Source: Furcasterigmium furcatum
Lineage: Eukaryota > Ascomycota > Sordariomycetes > Glomerellales > Plectosphaerellaceae
Direction of reading: 5' to 3'
Length of the DNA: 64,000 nucleotides
NCBI GenBank assembly: GCA_001599815.1
Contig: BCIA01000004.1
Span: 746,862 to 810,861, forward strand
Of this stretch, positions 22,930 to 34,502 are shown piece by piece. The position numbers were made by a program, and so were the translations under genes. Numbering within the stretch: the stretch's first letter is position 1; each line of letters starts with the position of its first letter. Below the pieces are notes generated by a model. That model saw nothing but the letters and a program-made list of their open reading frames with translations, searched no databases and was not told the origin of the DNA.

Positions 22930-24742
22930 ATGGAGCTCTCCTTCTTCCTTCCCAAGTATATTTGGCTTGCCCTGCCCGTGAGCCTTCTCTTCCTCGTTGT
23001 CAAGTTTGTCTACCGCCTGACCCTCCACCCTTTGGCAAGATTCCCTGGCCCAAAGCTTGGGGCCTTCACCAGACTCTATGAGGCATACCACCAGATCAGG
23101 GGCAGCTGGATCGACAATCTGAAAGCTCTCCACGCAGAGCATGGTATGCTTTTGCTGCCACCCCTGTACACAATGATTGCCGTGACTGACAGGGGATGGG
23201 ATCATAAAAGGCCCGGTAGTCCGCATCGGCCCGAACGAGCTGCACTTCGTCGACCACAAATGGTGCCTGGAGCACCATCGGCGCCCAGACCTGAAGAAGT
23301 GCTCCAACTACTACGGCCTGCTCGACATCCTCCTCGGAGGCCTTCATGAGCCCCAGCACCACGCCGCCAGGAAGTCCATGATCCAGCCCCTCTTCACCGG
23401 ACAGACTCTGGCGCAGTTCTCGCCGGTGCTGAACTCCCATCTCGACACGCTCCATGACCAGCTGGCTCGTGCTGCGGGGTCCAGTGACAAGGTGAATGCC
23501 ACGTACTACCTGTGGGCTTTCACCAACGATGTCATGATATCTTACCTCTCGGGGAGCGACCCGGGGTACCAAAGAGCACAGGACCTAGTCGCTGTGCATG
23601 ACGAGACCAGAGCCTTCAGCGCCATCGACCTGGCCACGATCCTGAGGGCCGTGCCTCCGGTGAAGATCGCCTTTGCCGTGCTGCCTTTCCTTCGACGCTT
23701 CTCCCCCCTCGGCTGGCTCGACCAGGTGAGTGATCGAAATCTCCCCCGAGCCCATTGATGTCAGCATCGACGTGCTAATCCATGTCGAAAACAGAAAATG
23801 GCCGACCATCTCCACATCGTCCAGACCGAAGAGGAAAAGAAACAGCAGACTGTCCTGGCGCATCTGTGGCACCAGCTCGGCGACGAGAAACTCGTGATCC
23901 AGGAGGCGGCGCAGGCAATCTTCATCGGCAACGAGTCGCTTCTCAGCAACCTCACATTCCTGCTTCATCACCTGATGCAGAACCCCGAATGCGTCGCCAA
24001 GCTCCGCGCCGAGATGGACAGTCTCAGTCTCGGCCTGGTTGGCCATCGAGTTTGGCACGATCCCCGGGTCTTACAACTCCCGTATCTCGTACGTATCTTT
24101 CCGGACTTTATCTCCGGCGCGACGCTGACACGCCTCGACCAAGGATGCCCTCTGCAGAGAGTCAACACGGCTTAGCTCGCCCGCTTGGCACAGGCAGCCA
24201 AGGCAAGTTGCCGAACCGGTCACGTACGGAGGCGATAGCATTCCCCCCATGGTGAGTCGTTCCATCTCCAGTGGCCAGAACCATTGGGCGTGCTGACCCG
24301 GATTGCACAGACAAGCCTGAGCTTCACCCTGCAGCTCCTCGAACGAGACCCCGTCCTGTACCCCGAGCCCGAGAGATTCAACCCCGACAGATGGCTGGGC
24401 CACAGCCCGGCCGCGCAGCAGGCCAGACGGAGCTCCGCAGGCTTTGGCACCGGCACGAGGACGTGCCTCGGGCAGTTGTGAGTCGCCATCCCAATCGCGC
24501 AAGGTGTGATCCGGACGCTGACTGTCGCCACCAGCATCGCGCGCCAGGTCCTCCGCAAGACGGTCGCCGGCATCATCTACAATTTCAACATTTGCCACTG
24601 GGACCAGGTGCAGGACAAGATGGAGGGATACCGGTATCTGGACACATATCCCCAGAGGGGCAAGGAGGGGTACCTCAACGTCCGCCTCGTGCCCCGATTC
24701 GGCGGGGTGGACGGCACCATCGCCACTGCGCAGAAGATGTGA
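22930..24742 (+). CDS. Cytochrome P450 with a divergent I-helix
   Basis: Six exons (22930-23143, 23193-23725, 23795-24088, 24144-24251, 24311-24477, 24535-24742), introns of 49, 69, 55, 59 and 57 bp; phases agree, giving 507 residues. An N-terminal membrane anchor (YIWLALPVSLLFLVVKFVY) is followed by the proline hinge HPLARFPGPK, the K-helix ExxR as ESTR, the FNPDRW region, and the heme loop FGTGTRTCLG with the Cys ligand. Acts as an ER monooxygenase. Odd point: the I-helix reads FIGNESLLSNL instead of the usual AGxDTT, so the acid-alcohol pair that assists oxygen activation is not evident. Substrate unknown; it follows the dual zinc-finger regulator on the same strand. Confidence 0.88.
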
Positions 24743-27269
24743 GGCGTGATGAGAAGTCGCCCACACCTCGAGGGCCAGACCTGGGACTGGACCCCGAGAC
24801 GAGCGCGCCGCTGATCGGGGACCACGTTTGCCGAGGGCCTTTGAAGACGGATCGGGGATACGGACCTGGCAGGAGGGGAAGGTGGTTGACCATCTGGTCG
24901 CCGACTCTCGGTGTGGCTGACTGAGTGCAGATGCATTCCACGTCACAATGCAGCCGGTTGGGGTCGAGTAGCCAGCTCTGAATCTTCAGCGATGAACTGC
25001 ACCTGCGGTTCGTCCCATCTGCGAACCGAGCCTCGCAGGGGTGCCATGGTCCTTGAGGTGGTGTGGAGGGCCCCGATTGGGGTGTCAGTCAGGGGTCAGG
25101 GGCCAGGTCTTCCAATCATGGCTGTTAGCCCCCATCGTGCAGCCCGAAAGCTGCAGAGTTATATCACTACATACTATTATCAATTAGGAGCAGCTACCTA
25201 TGTATTCTTTCAGCTCGCCTCGATTTCATGTGCATGGGCCGCTGCTTTAACGGCGATAATGCGCGCGCAAGTGACATCGCTTCCAGCCTCTGACCTCGAC
25301 ACCTCAATGCGGTCCAGAACGAGATCCAAAGACAGCGTTTTCCCCTTGCCGCCGAAGCCCTCTTTGACGTTCTCTTTGTTGAGCTTCATCTAGGTGGTTT
25401 CGCTTTCAAGGCCTGCGATTGGCATGTAAGAAGTGAAAGAGGGGAGTCGTGGGACTGCACACTCACCTGTGCCGCTGTAGATGAGATCGATTCTTCCAGG
25501 GCCAGTCGGATTCGATGCCGAAGGTCACATAGGCAGTCCAGGTTCCAACAACCAGACAGATGAAGATGCTTCAAGTTTTTTTTTGTACAATACTATGAGA
25601 GCGATTCGGCCTCTGGGGTACGCAGACTCCGCGCCGGGGTAGGGGCAACATGTACCGACCGGTATATTCGGTTGAATACTCATGACTTGTCGGCAGCGCG
25701 GGGTTTGGGGTCAAGGCCTTTCCCCGGAGTTTCTCCAGGCCCAGCACCGGCTCGGGAACGTTGCAGGCATCCATGGATCTTGGAATACCTTGTCCTAGGA
25801 GGTATGTCATGTCATGATTGGTTCTAGTAGGTCCAGCGTGGTTTCTCCCCGCACCGGAGCTTGATCTGGGCAGACGTCGGGAGAGCTCGGTCAACTTCGT
25901 ATGCCTCGTAATAATGGAGCACGACATGGTCGGTGAGCGAAGGGAACCACCAACAAAAACAAAGCATACTAACTACTCCCGCGCCAGGAGGCTTCCAAGA
26001 GAAGATGGCCGCCCTCGAAACGACAGTAGGCCAAGTCTCAATCCAAGTCGGGGGAGATGAGCAGGTCGAGACGACATGGGCAGTGTGACGGTGGGATGGA
26101 ACTCAGTTTTATTATCCGCTAGGAGAAGCTCCTCGACAACGGGAGTTGAATCCGCGGCTGAGCGGTCAAGTCAACAACAAGAAGCTACGGCCTAATTACA
26201 TTCATGACATTACCAGACACTGGGACAATCTGGCGTCTAGGGAGGTCCTGCCAACCTGAAGTCCATGGTGTTTGTGGTCGACGGCATATGTTGATCCGAC
26301 GCTAGCCATATGCAGGAAGAGTACATGTAGTATAGCGACGAGGCTCAAGTGACGTTGCGAAGATGCAGGCTTGTTGTTGAAGGGCCTATTCGGCTTCCGC
26401 GACAGAGCCTGCCGAGGATTAGCATGAATCTTCAACTCGGGGTGGGTGATCACGCTGGCTTGGTGCAACGCAGGCCATCCATGTCAGGGACAGGATGCAG
26501 CTTGTAGCTTGCAATGAAGGCCTGCTGGTCTGAGCGTAGTCGGGGGCTTTCAGGTAGTTGAAAGTAGCTCCCTAACTGGGGCCACCCACTTGATCAATGG
26601 CGAACCTGGGCAGCCATTGGGGACGGAGTAGGGCCGATGTGGATGCAAGAGTTGGCCGAGGTGCAACCCAAGGGCCAGAACGTCAACCACGCAACGCGGA
26701 GAAGTGCGGGGAGGCGAGGGGGCCCACGAACACTGGGGTAGTGGTGTTTCTTTAGAGCCCGAGAGATATTACCAGCACTGGTCCATCTTCTATCTACCTA
26801 GGTAGTATATGGACCTACCTACCACACAAAAGGGGTACACCAGGGAGCCATCGCATATGTACTCCTGATACTAGCCCATTAAACCAGTCAACCAATTTGA
26901 GCGAGTATTCAAACGGGGCATGAGGCGAGCCACAAAGCGTTAATGTCATGTCCAAGCGGGGTGCAACTTCTGGTGCTATCCGCATCAAAGTAGACCGAGC
27001 TGCTCCAGCAAAGTGCACTAGATGCACTCGTCACGCCGCCTCCGCAGGGACTCTCCCCGGACTCTACCCTGAGTACGGGGTACCTCGGCTGAAGAATACT
27101 GCGGTTGTCGAGATCTCAGACCATCAGATGACGAGACATGAGATTCGCGGGGTCAAGGCCTCAGATATAAATACGTCGACATCACGGCTTGGAAAGTCTA
27201 TCATCCCCATCCTTCCTCCATCACGCCGCGGCTCCGATTTTCACCACCAGGACTCGGGACCCCATCAAC
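24743..27269. other. Long intergenic stretch, 2.5 kb
   Basis: No gene recognised on either strand. It contains the 3' flank of the P450 and a long upstream region of the second rhamnosidase. An AT-rich patch lies near 25150-25200. Promoter elements are evident only close to 27166. Confidence 0.45.
27166..27173 (+). promoter_or_regulatory. TATA box (TATAAATA) of the second rhamnosidase
   Basis: TATAAATA lies 104 bp upstream of the ATG at 27270. Confidence 0.5.
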
Positions 27270-29879
27270 ATGGCCGTGTCCATCTCTCATGTCTCGTTTG
27301 AGCACTACCGGTCTGCTTTCGGCATCGCAGAGACAAGGCCTCGGATCTCATGGAGGTTCAATGGCTCCGTGCCTGACTGGGAGCAGCAAACCTACGATGT
27401 CGAGGTCACCCGACACGGCTCGGGCGGCCTAAATTCCTTCACCATTGATTCATCAGAGTCTGTCTACGTCCCATGGCCCGACACCGCCCTCGATGAAGCC
27501 GAGTCTGCCGCCGTCAGGGTCCGAGCACACGGTCGTTCCGAGCAACAGTCGACCCCGTGGTCCGACTGGGTCACGGTCGAGACCGGCATTCTGGAATCGA
27601 CGTGGAAGGGGATCCCGCCCATTACCGCGGGCGTCTGCGAGAGCAGCGTGGACGATTCATTACCCAAGCGACCTCTGTACTTTCGCAAAGTGTTCGACGT
27701 TCCATCCAAGGTGGCCTCGGCTCGTCTGTATATCACTTCCCTTGGTATCTACGAGGCTGAGATCAACGGAAAGATTGTCGGCGACCACGTCCTATCCCCA
27801 GGCTGGCAATCTTACCACTTCCGCCATGCCTACGACACCTACGACGTTACAGACCTGCTACTGAATGGATCTAGCAACGCCATTGGTGTCACGGTTGCTG
27901 AAGGGTGGTACGCGGGTCGACTGGGCTTCGAAGAAGGCAATCGGAATGTCTTCGGCAACAGGATTGGCGTGCTATCTCTCCTTGTTGTCACGCTCGAGAG
28001 CGGAGAGCAGATCAAGATCCCCACGGACAATTCCTGGCAGGCCAGCAAAGGCCCCACGGTGAGCGCTGAGATCTACGACGGCGAAATATATGATGCCAGG
28101 ATCGCGGCAGACATGGAGGGATGGTCGACGGCACAGTTCAACGGCAGTTCCTGGCACTTCACCAAGGAGCTGCCCGAGCCAAAAGGAAAACTCGTGCCTC
28201 CTTCTCAGCCCCCCATGCGCCGCATTCAAGAAGTGAAGCCTCAGCGGATTTTCAAGTCGCCGTCTGGAAAGACACTCATCGACTTCGGGCAGAACCTAGT
28301 CGGCCGGCTTCGAGTACGGGTCGACGGTCCAAGCGGGACCAACATCACCCTTCGCCACGCCGAGGTTTTGGAAGAGGGCGAGCTCGCTCTCAGGCCTCTT
28401 CGAAGAGCCATGGCCAGGGACACCATTTTGTTGAATGGTTCTCCTCTGACCTGGGAGCCCAAGTTCACGTTCCACGGCTTCCGCTATGCGCAGATCGACG
28501 GGTGGCCAGAGGCGCACACACCTTTGAGCAGGGATTCTGTCGTTGCCATCGTCGTCCACACTGACATGGAGCAGACCGGCTGGTTTGAGTCTTCCCATGA
28601 GTTGTTGAACCAATTCCACTCCAACGTGCGATGGTCAATGAAGGGGAACTTCCTATCTATCCCGATGGATTGCCCCCAGCGCGACGAGCGGCTCGGATGG
28701 ACCGGGGATGCGCACGCCTTTGGCCCTACCTCGAACTATCTTTACAATACTGCCGGGTTCTGGAAGGACTGGCACAAGGACGTCTTCTCGGAAATGTCTC
28801 GCAACGGGAGCATGGTCCCGCCCAACTACGTGCCCATCTTGCCGAAGGATGACTGGAACCGCGGAACCTCCGTCTGGAGCGACGTCGTCGTGGGCAACCC
28901 CTGGAACATCTACCAGTCTTTCGGAGACCTCGAGTTACTGCAGGAGCATCTCCCCCAGGCGCGGGGGTGGATCGACGTCGGGCTTCTGCGGAACGAGGTC
29001 GGTCTCTGGGATCGTCGAACCTTTCAGTGGGGAGACTGGCTCGACCCAAAGGCACCGAGTGCGAATCCTCACGGCGCCACCACGCACCCACACCTTGTCT
29101 CCGACGCCTACCTCGTCCGCATGACTGAGATTCTTTCGCACATCTTCGGCGCCCTCGGGGAGGACTCCCTCGCAGACAAGTACGCCGCCGACCACGCTCG
29201 GCTCAGGACAGAGTTCCAGAAGGCATGGGTGACGGCGGACGGAGGCGCGTTGGCAAATCGAACGCAGACGGCCTATGCGCTTGCCCTCGCGTTTGATCTT
29301 CTCACCGAACAGGACCATCGTGAGAACGCCGGGCACAACCTGACCGACATTATCGAGAAGAACGACTACCTGGTCGGAACTGGATTTGCCGGGACACCCG
29401 TTCTCGGCACTGCTCTACGTCAGATCAACGAGTCTGAGGCCTTCTATCGAATGCTCCTACAGACCAAGGTGCCATCCTGGCTGTACCAGGTTATTCAGGG
29501 CGGCACGACGACGTGGGAGCGCTGGGACAGCCTCTTGCCCGACGGGAGCGTCAACCCCGGCGAGATGACCAGCTTCAATCACTACGCGTTCGGATCAGTG
29601 GCAGACTGGATCCACCGCACCATCGGCGGTCTCTCCCCTGCCACGCCTGGATGGAAGCGGATCAGTGTCAAGCCCATTCCGGGTGGGGGATTGACGCATG
29701 CCAGTGCCAGGTACATCAGTCCCTACGGCGAGGTGTCCTCGAAGTGGTGGATCGACGAGAGCGTTTTCCATCTGGAAGTCAGTGTGCCCCCTAATTCCCA
29801 GGCCGAGGTGACTCTGCCGGGAGAGGATGTTGCTACGATCGTCGGCTCCGGCACTCACAGCTTTCAGCAAGTCATCTAG
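27270..29879 (+). CDS. GH78 alpha-L-rhamnosidase, intracellular (copy 2)
   Basis: Intronless, 869 residues from the ATG at 27270. It is paralogous to the gene at 1628-4380 along its whole length: same start region (VSFEHYRSAFGIAETRPRISWRF), SARLYITSLGIYEAEINGK, the catalytic-domain motif DCPQRDERLGWTGD near residue 467 and TTTWERWDSLLPDG near residue 747. The Glu of DER and the Glu of WERWD are the likely acid/base pair by homology with characterised GH78 enzymes. No signal peptide, so it is predicted cytosolic and should cleave rhamnose from imported glycosides. The other copy has one intron exactly at the junction before DWLDP; this copy reads through as FQWGDWLDP, so the intron was gained or lost after duplication. 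Confidence 0.94.
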   Translation: MAVSISHVSFEHYRSAFGIAETRPRISWRFNGSVPDWEQQTYDVEVTRHGSGGLNSFTIDSSESVYVPWPDTALDEAESAAVRVRAHGRSEQQSTPWSDWVTVETGILESTWKGIPPITAGVCESSVDDSLPKRPLYFRKVFDVPSKVASARLYITSLGIYEAEINGKIVGDHVLSPGWQSYHFRHAYDTYDVTDLLLNGSSNAIGVTVAEGWYAGRLGFEEGNRNVFGNRIGVLSLLVVTLESGEQIKIPTDNSWQASKGPTVSAEIYDGEIYDARIAADMEGWSTAQFNGSSWHFTKELPEPKGKLVPPSQPPMRRIQEVKPQRIFKSPSGKTLIDFGQNLVGRLRVRVDGPSGTNITLRHAEVLEEGELALRPLRRAMARDTILLNGSPLTWEPKFTFHGFRYAQIDGWPEAHTPLSRDSVVAIVVHTDMEQTGWFESSHELLNQFHSNVRWSMKGNFLSIPMDCPQRDERLGWTGDAHAFGPTSNYLYNTAGFWKDWHKDVFSEMSRNGSMVPPNYVPILPKDDWNRGTSVWSDVVVGNPWNIYQSFGDLELLQEHLPQARGWIDVGLLRNEVGLWDRRTFQWGDWLDPKAPSANPHGATTHPHLVSDAYLVRMTEILSHIFGALGEDSLADKYAADHARLRTEFQKAWVTADGGALANRTQTAYALALAFDLLTEQDHRENAGHNLTDIIEKNDYLVGTGFAGTPVLGTALRQINESEAFYRMLLQTKVPSWLYQVIQGGTTTWERWDSLLPDGSVNPGEMTSFNHYAFGSVADWIHRTIGGLSPATPGWKRISVKPIPGGGLTHASARYISPYGEVSSKWWIDESVFHLEVSVPPNSQAEVTLPGEDVATIVGSGTHSFQQVI

Positions 29880-30122
29880 GTAGTGTAAGTGGGCAGTAGC
29901 CTGTAGCTTCAGCACGACATTGCAATTCTTCCATTACATTGCCCCGCCGAGAATATGACTTTGATGTACGGTTTGAACTTATGAACTGGAGGAACTTCGA
30001 GGTATCCGGCAAGGGCAACATATTATGCAGAGAATGGGGCCCATTAATATTACTTCCGACATATCAAGTCCCTACGGACAGAAAAGCGCTCGCCACGGCC
30101 GAGTTGCCTTTGCATAACTGAA

Positions 30123-30800
30123 TTATCTGTGGAGAGGGTTCCAAACGTCATGTCCAGGATTCTTATAGCTCTCTGGAGCTGCATTCTGGATTTGCTCGGC
30201 GGTGAATTCCGAGATGCAGCGGAACTTGCGACGTCCTCGTCCACCATGAAGACGGCCGCAGTCAAAGTCGCCGTCGGGCCCAGGGAATGGCGTGCACTGG
30301 CCGTATGATTTGTTGTCAACTGTGTTGAAGATTGCCAGGTCAGCAGGTGGTTGTCAAGCTCTGAGGGGAAGAGATCACTTACGACCCCACATATAGTATC
30401 CATGGTTAGGGTAGATAGCTAGAGACGAGTCGTTAGTATACGGCTGTTGAGGAAAGAGACTCTTCAACTTACTCCAGTGCAGTAGTGGGTCGTTGGCAAA
30501 GTGCATCTCGAGCGCGCGGATCTCATGAACGGGGTCATACTCGTCGATACAGCCGATGCCTCTATGGCCACCCCTGCACCGCACACCGAGTTTCCTGCCG
30601 CTGACGTCAAACCATGCATCCCAAAACTTGGCCGAGCGGACTGCGTCGCAGTTTGCGGGTGCGCCGTCGAAAACTTGATAACCCTCGTACGGGATACCAG
30701 TATTTGTTTCGCCCAGAACCATATAGATGTCAAAGTCGGCATGGACAACTGGCGCAAGCGATGCTGCCAATAAGGCGATGGCTGGGAATGAGAAGTGCAT
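30123..30800 (-). CDS. Secreted protein with six cysteines (186 residues)
   Basis: Three exons (30800-30473, 30418-30383, 30319-30123), introns of 54 and 63 bp with canonical ends; the middle exon is only 36 bp and phases agree. Signal peptide MHFSFPAIALLAASLAPVVHA, then a mature protein with Cys51, 75, 84, 130, 142 and 156, aromatic/Gly motifs (YPNHGYYMWG, GPDGDFDCGR) and no transmembrane segment. Six Cys suggest three disulfides. I do not recognise the family; it resembles conserved fungal secreted hypothetical proteins. Its 5' leader contains a GGT/ACC microsatellite. It ends 243 bp from the 3' end of the rhamnosidase, which runs toward it. Confidence 0.8.
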
Positions 30801-30808
30801 GGTTTCGC

Positions 30809-30853
30809 TGGTGGTGGTGGTGGTGGTGGTGGTGGTGGTGGTGGCGGTGGCGT
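30809..30853. repeat. GGT/ACC trinucleotide microsatellite
   Basis: About 45 bp of near-perfect GTG repeats (two GCG interruptions at the right end), lying just before the ATG of the secreted-protein gene, so CCA/ACC-type in its leader. If translated from an upstream non-ATG codon it would give poly-Thr. Confidence 0.9.
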
Positions 30854-30906
30854 GCTGATGTGAGAGTCTTGCTGATTGTAACAATTTCTCGATGGACCCT
30901 TGGTTG

Positions 30907-30915
30907 CTTTATATA
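30907..30915 (-). promoter_or_regulatory. TATA box of the six-Cys secreted protein gene
   Basis: TATATAAAG on the minus strand about 110 bp before the ATG at 30800. Confidence 0.45.
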
Positions 30916-30949
30916 TGAGTAGGTATTTTGACCCAGCAGACCGCGCAAG

Positions 30950-31928
30950 AGGCGTGGAGACGGTGGTTTGCCTTGTCAACTCACGTTGCTTCTATATTTG
31001 TCTATGAATCATCTGTGATAGAGGCTTGGCGTACTCCATGTTGGCTGTGCAGCAACAGCTGAACCCTGCCTTCATAAGCCCGTTCGAGTAATGGACCCAT
31101 ATCACGTGCCGCTACCATACCCTTCCTGGTCTCTCATCCGTGGTTCTGCAAGGGGCCGCCGTGGCTGAGGTCCCCGATGTCCCGGCTTACCCACCTGCTC
31201 GTACGGCGGGCCAACTACAGCGAGCGCTGCTCACGCCCGGACCACGATGGGGCAGCGACATCTTCCAACGCTTGAAAGAGGCAATCTCCTACTCGCGACA
31301 GCGGGAGTAGCACTGTGGACGATACGTAGTGGTGACGGCTGGGACCTGGCTAGGTGGCGAGCCAAATACACATAACTTTGGGTGATCACCCGCCATCGGA
31401 GAAACGACTCCTTAACGTCCTTACCAACTATGCCTACAGATGGATGCTCCCCATGCGACCAGCACCTATCATTGGAACGGGACGCCGACCTCCCTGAAAG
31501 AAACCCAGAACAATCCTTGCTGCCATCGCCATCGAAGTGATACTCCCGAAGCACTGCGACTCATGGACTACGCCTTCAGCTGATGCGCTGCGCTCACCGA
31601 CGGAGAATCCGCGCTCCACTAGAGCAAGTCCAGATCTCGTCATGTTCTGGGTCGTCTTCAACATGAACATTTCCGTCTCCTTACTTATGGGCCGCCCGCC
31701 GATAATCAGGCCGGCAGAGATCGAGATGTCCCGCTTCCCGACGACACACAACATGAAAGATTGTGCACCTCGACCTTTGACGATGATTCCGCTCGACTGA
31801 GGCACACCATCTGTCCCCCCGAAACGGCGCGCTCCATTCTGGCCTTCTCGAAAGCAGTGAAGATGAAGGTAAGTTAGGAAATGAAGACTAGAGCAGGTTT
31901 CCGTGTTCATCCCAGTACTCGAGCGCAC
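30950..31928. other. Intergenic, about 1 kb
   Basis: 3' flank of the second P450 and upstream region of the secreted-protein gene. A 164-codon open frame on the minus strand (31434-31928) has no recognisable domain and no clear gene structure; I do not call it. Confidence 0.4.
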
Positions 31929-33609
31929 TTAGTTGTTCAACTTGTCAAACTTGATCAGGCAAGTATGTTCCTGGAAGACATCAGCGTTGAAAACAAGCCG
32001 GCTGACGGAATAAGAACCAACCTGTATCTTGGAAAACCGATCATCGTAAAAGACTTCGACGCGAGCAGTGATCCCTGGCGTGATACCTTCAAACCCGGGG
32101 GCTATCGATGTCTGGTACTCTCGGTAGAGGGCGGCGCAAACCGTGGTCATCTCGGCCATGGCCAGACTGCTTACAATTAGATCAAGGTTTCAATGTACAA
32201 GATATGTGAACTCACTGCATGCCGATGCACATTCGACCGCCGCTCGAAAAGGCCCAGAAGTACCGGTTCAGCTCCGTGGCATCCGGCCCCAGCCATCGTT
32301 CGGGGTCAAACCTCTGAGGGTCCTTAAAAACTTGCGGATCGCGGTGGATGATGTACGGCGACATTCCCACGACCGTGTCGGCTGGGAGCTGATAACCGTC
32401 CACCACTGATTCAGCTTCCACGGATCGCGGCTCGGTGCTCGGCAGGGGAGCGTAGAGCCTCAGTGTCTCTTTGATGACGGCGTTGAGGAATTCGCAGCGA
32501 TCGGCAGCTTCGGCAACGGGGTAGCCGTGTTGATTCAGCGCATCGGCTGGTAGACTCTGAACCTCCTTTCTCAGCTTGGCCTGGAAGCCTCTGTTCTCGG
32601 GCAAGGAGAGCGCCCAGACCAGGAACATGAGTGTGTCGCTCGTGGTGTCGATCCCGGCAAGAAAGTGATCCGCGCACTCGGACGCCATCTGCATATCACT
32701 CAGTCCGTCAGACTTTTCCGACTGTTGATGGCGCCAGAGCTGGGCAACGATGGAGGTGTCTTCCTCCCCGCCCTTCTCGTCAGACTGTTCAGTCTTTGCG
32801 CGTTCTGAGCGGAAATTCTGGAAGCCTTGCAGCGCAAACCTCCGGATCGCAGTGTAAGTAGTCGGTTGCTGCATCGGGAGGGCCGGCCTCACCAGCTGTC
32901 CCATGAATGATGTTCGCGAGTACAGCCACTTTGTGAGGGTCGGGAGGTGCACCCAGAACCAGGACAACCGACGGCGAGACGGGTGGAGGATGTCGTCGAT
33001 CAGAGCCCGATCCTTCTCCGATCCCAAAAGGGCAGATGTCGATCCGTGCTTCCCGTAGACAAAACTGGTGATGCTGTCGAGAGAGTAGTAGTGCATCGTG
33101 AGGAAGACGTCGCTGATGCCCCGCGGCTCGGCCCCGATCAGGGCCATGTACTGCCGGGTCTTTTCCTCCACCATGCGGGCCGCGGGCTCCTTGATCACGA
33201 CCGATTTCGCGTAGGCATGCGACAGGAGCTTTTTCCTGTCCGCATGCTCCTTGGTGGAGTGGAAGGTGAACAAGTTCTGCTCGCCGTAGACGTCGAACAT
33301 CCGGTAGAATCGGGTCCGGCCAAACCGGCTGCCAGGTCCGTAAATCGTCCTCAGTGCGGTCAGGCTGTTGAAGGAAACCTCGTTTGGCCCGATGCGGACT
33401 ACCGGGCCATACTGCGAGTGTAAGCGCAGGATTGCCCTCGTACGGGTGCCTTTCCAGTCCTCGTAGGCGAGTCGCCACCGTGTGAAGGCGAATGCCTTGG
33501 GTCCTGGGATGCGACTCAATGGACTGGAAACAAGGGGCTCCCACAAGAACGAATAGATGAGATATAGGAGAGCCGCGAACACCGCAGCTGTAACCAATGG
33601 AGAAGCCAT
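31929..33609 (-). CDS. Cytochrome P450 monooxygenase
   Basis: ATG at 33609. Exon 1 33609-32216, intron 32215-32167 (49 bp), then the last part to 31929. A further possible intron (32021-31971, 51 bp, GTTGGT..CCAG) is a multiple of three and stop-free: unspliced 543 residues, spliced 526, with KIQ joined to EHTCLIKF, which looks more like a normal P450 end. Motifs: N-terminal anchor (VTAAVFAALLYLIYSFLW), the SRIPGPK hinge, a canonical I-helix AGIDTTSDT, ExxR as ETLR, FDPERW and the heme loop FSSGGRMCIG. An ER-bound monooxygenase of the general fungal secondary-metabolism/catabolic type; substrate unknown. Its start faces the methyltransferase start at 34503 (divergent). Confidence 0.92.
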
Positions 33610-34502
33610 TCGAGAAATGGACGCCCTCTCGTGGTTTGGTTTCTGAGTTGTCGTCGGATTCATTCTAACCCAGCGACCGAAGGCTGGGGTATTAATAGGA
33701 CGGACCGAAGTATAATTATATGGATGCCCCTCGTTCCAGGACAAAGCGATTGACGAGTAGGAGGCGAGCCTTTGTCAACCTTCAGAGGGTCGCGTCCTAT
33801 CTGCGGGGTAAGATATCGGTACATCTCTACCGCCAGGTCGGCAGACTGGTCACCAGAGGGCGGATGGGTCATTGAAGGGCGTGACCCTTGATGTTATCGC
33901 GGTCGTCCCTGTAGAAGCCCCAGAAGGTCCTCATTATCAGTGAGCTGGTTGGCTGGGTGGCTCACTTTCAGCGAAGAAACCCCCAGAGCATGTTTGAAAA
34001 GGGCGCTTGCCCGGCTGCCCTTCTGGCTTTTTGTTGAGGGTATGACTGCATATGGGTTATGTGTGCTAGAATGCGTTACACCAGCACCATGCTCGTCTCC
34101 CATTCCCCAAACCCCCATTACCTCAGCCTCGCGGCGTGGCCGAACGACGACACCAGTGCGCTGGAATGCCCGGGGGATATGGCGGGGAGATTCAGCAGGA
34201 GACGGAGGTAAAGTTCATGGGGTTAGCGCTGAAGACGTCATGTGGGTACGGCCGGCTGTCCCATAATAGTATCGCTTCCTCCGAGATCCGACTCGGTCGC
34301 CGGCCTCCCCTCAACTCCAACGTCGCTATTCACGACCACACACCACGGCTAACAATAGCGTATCTATTTACAACCGAGGGCGAGAAAGTAGCACATAACC
34401 GGCTTATAACTCGTAACATCACCAACATCAGAGTCTATAAAGCAGCACTCATTTCGTCTCATTCTATTTCATCTCATCGCCTCAGCAACCTCCCTCTCAC
34501 CC
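33610..34502. promoter_or_regulatory. Divergent promoter between P450 and methyltransferase
   Basis: 893 bp between two head-to-head starts. TATAAAG at 34436-34442 sits 67 bp before the methyltransferase ATG; the P450 side has only a weak CTATTAATA near 33690. No other gene seen. Confidence 0.45.

Noticed and set aside
31434..31928. 164-codon minus-strand frame downstream of the second P450
   Set aside because: No recognisable family and no transcript structure; may be chance.
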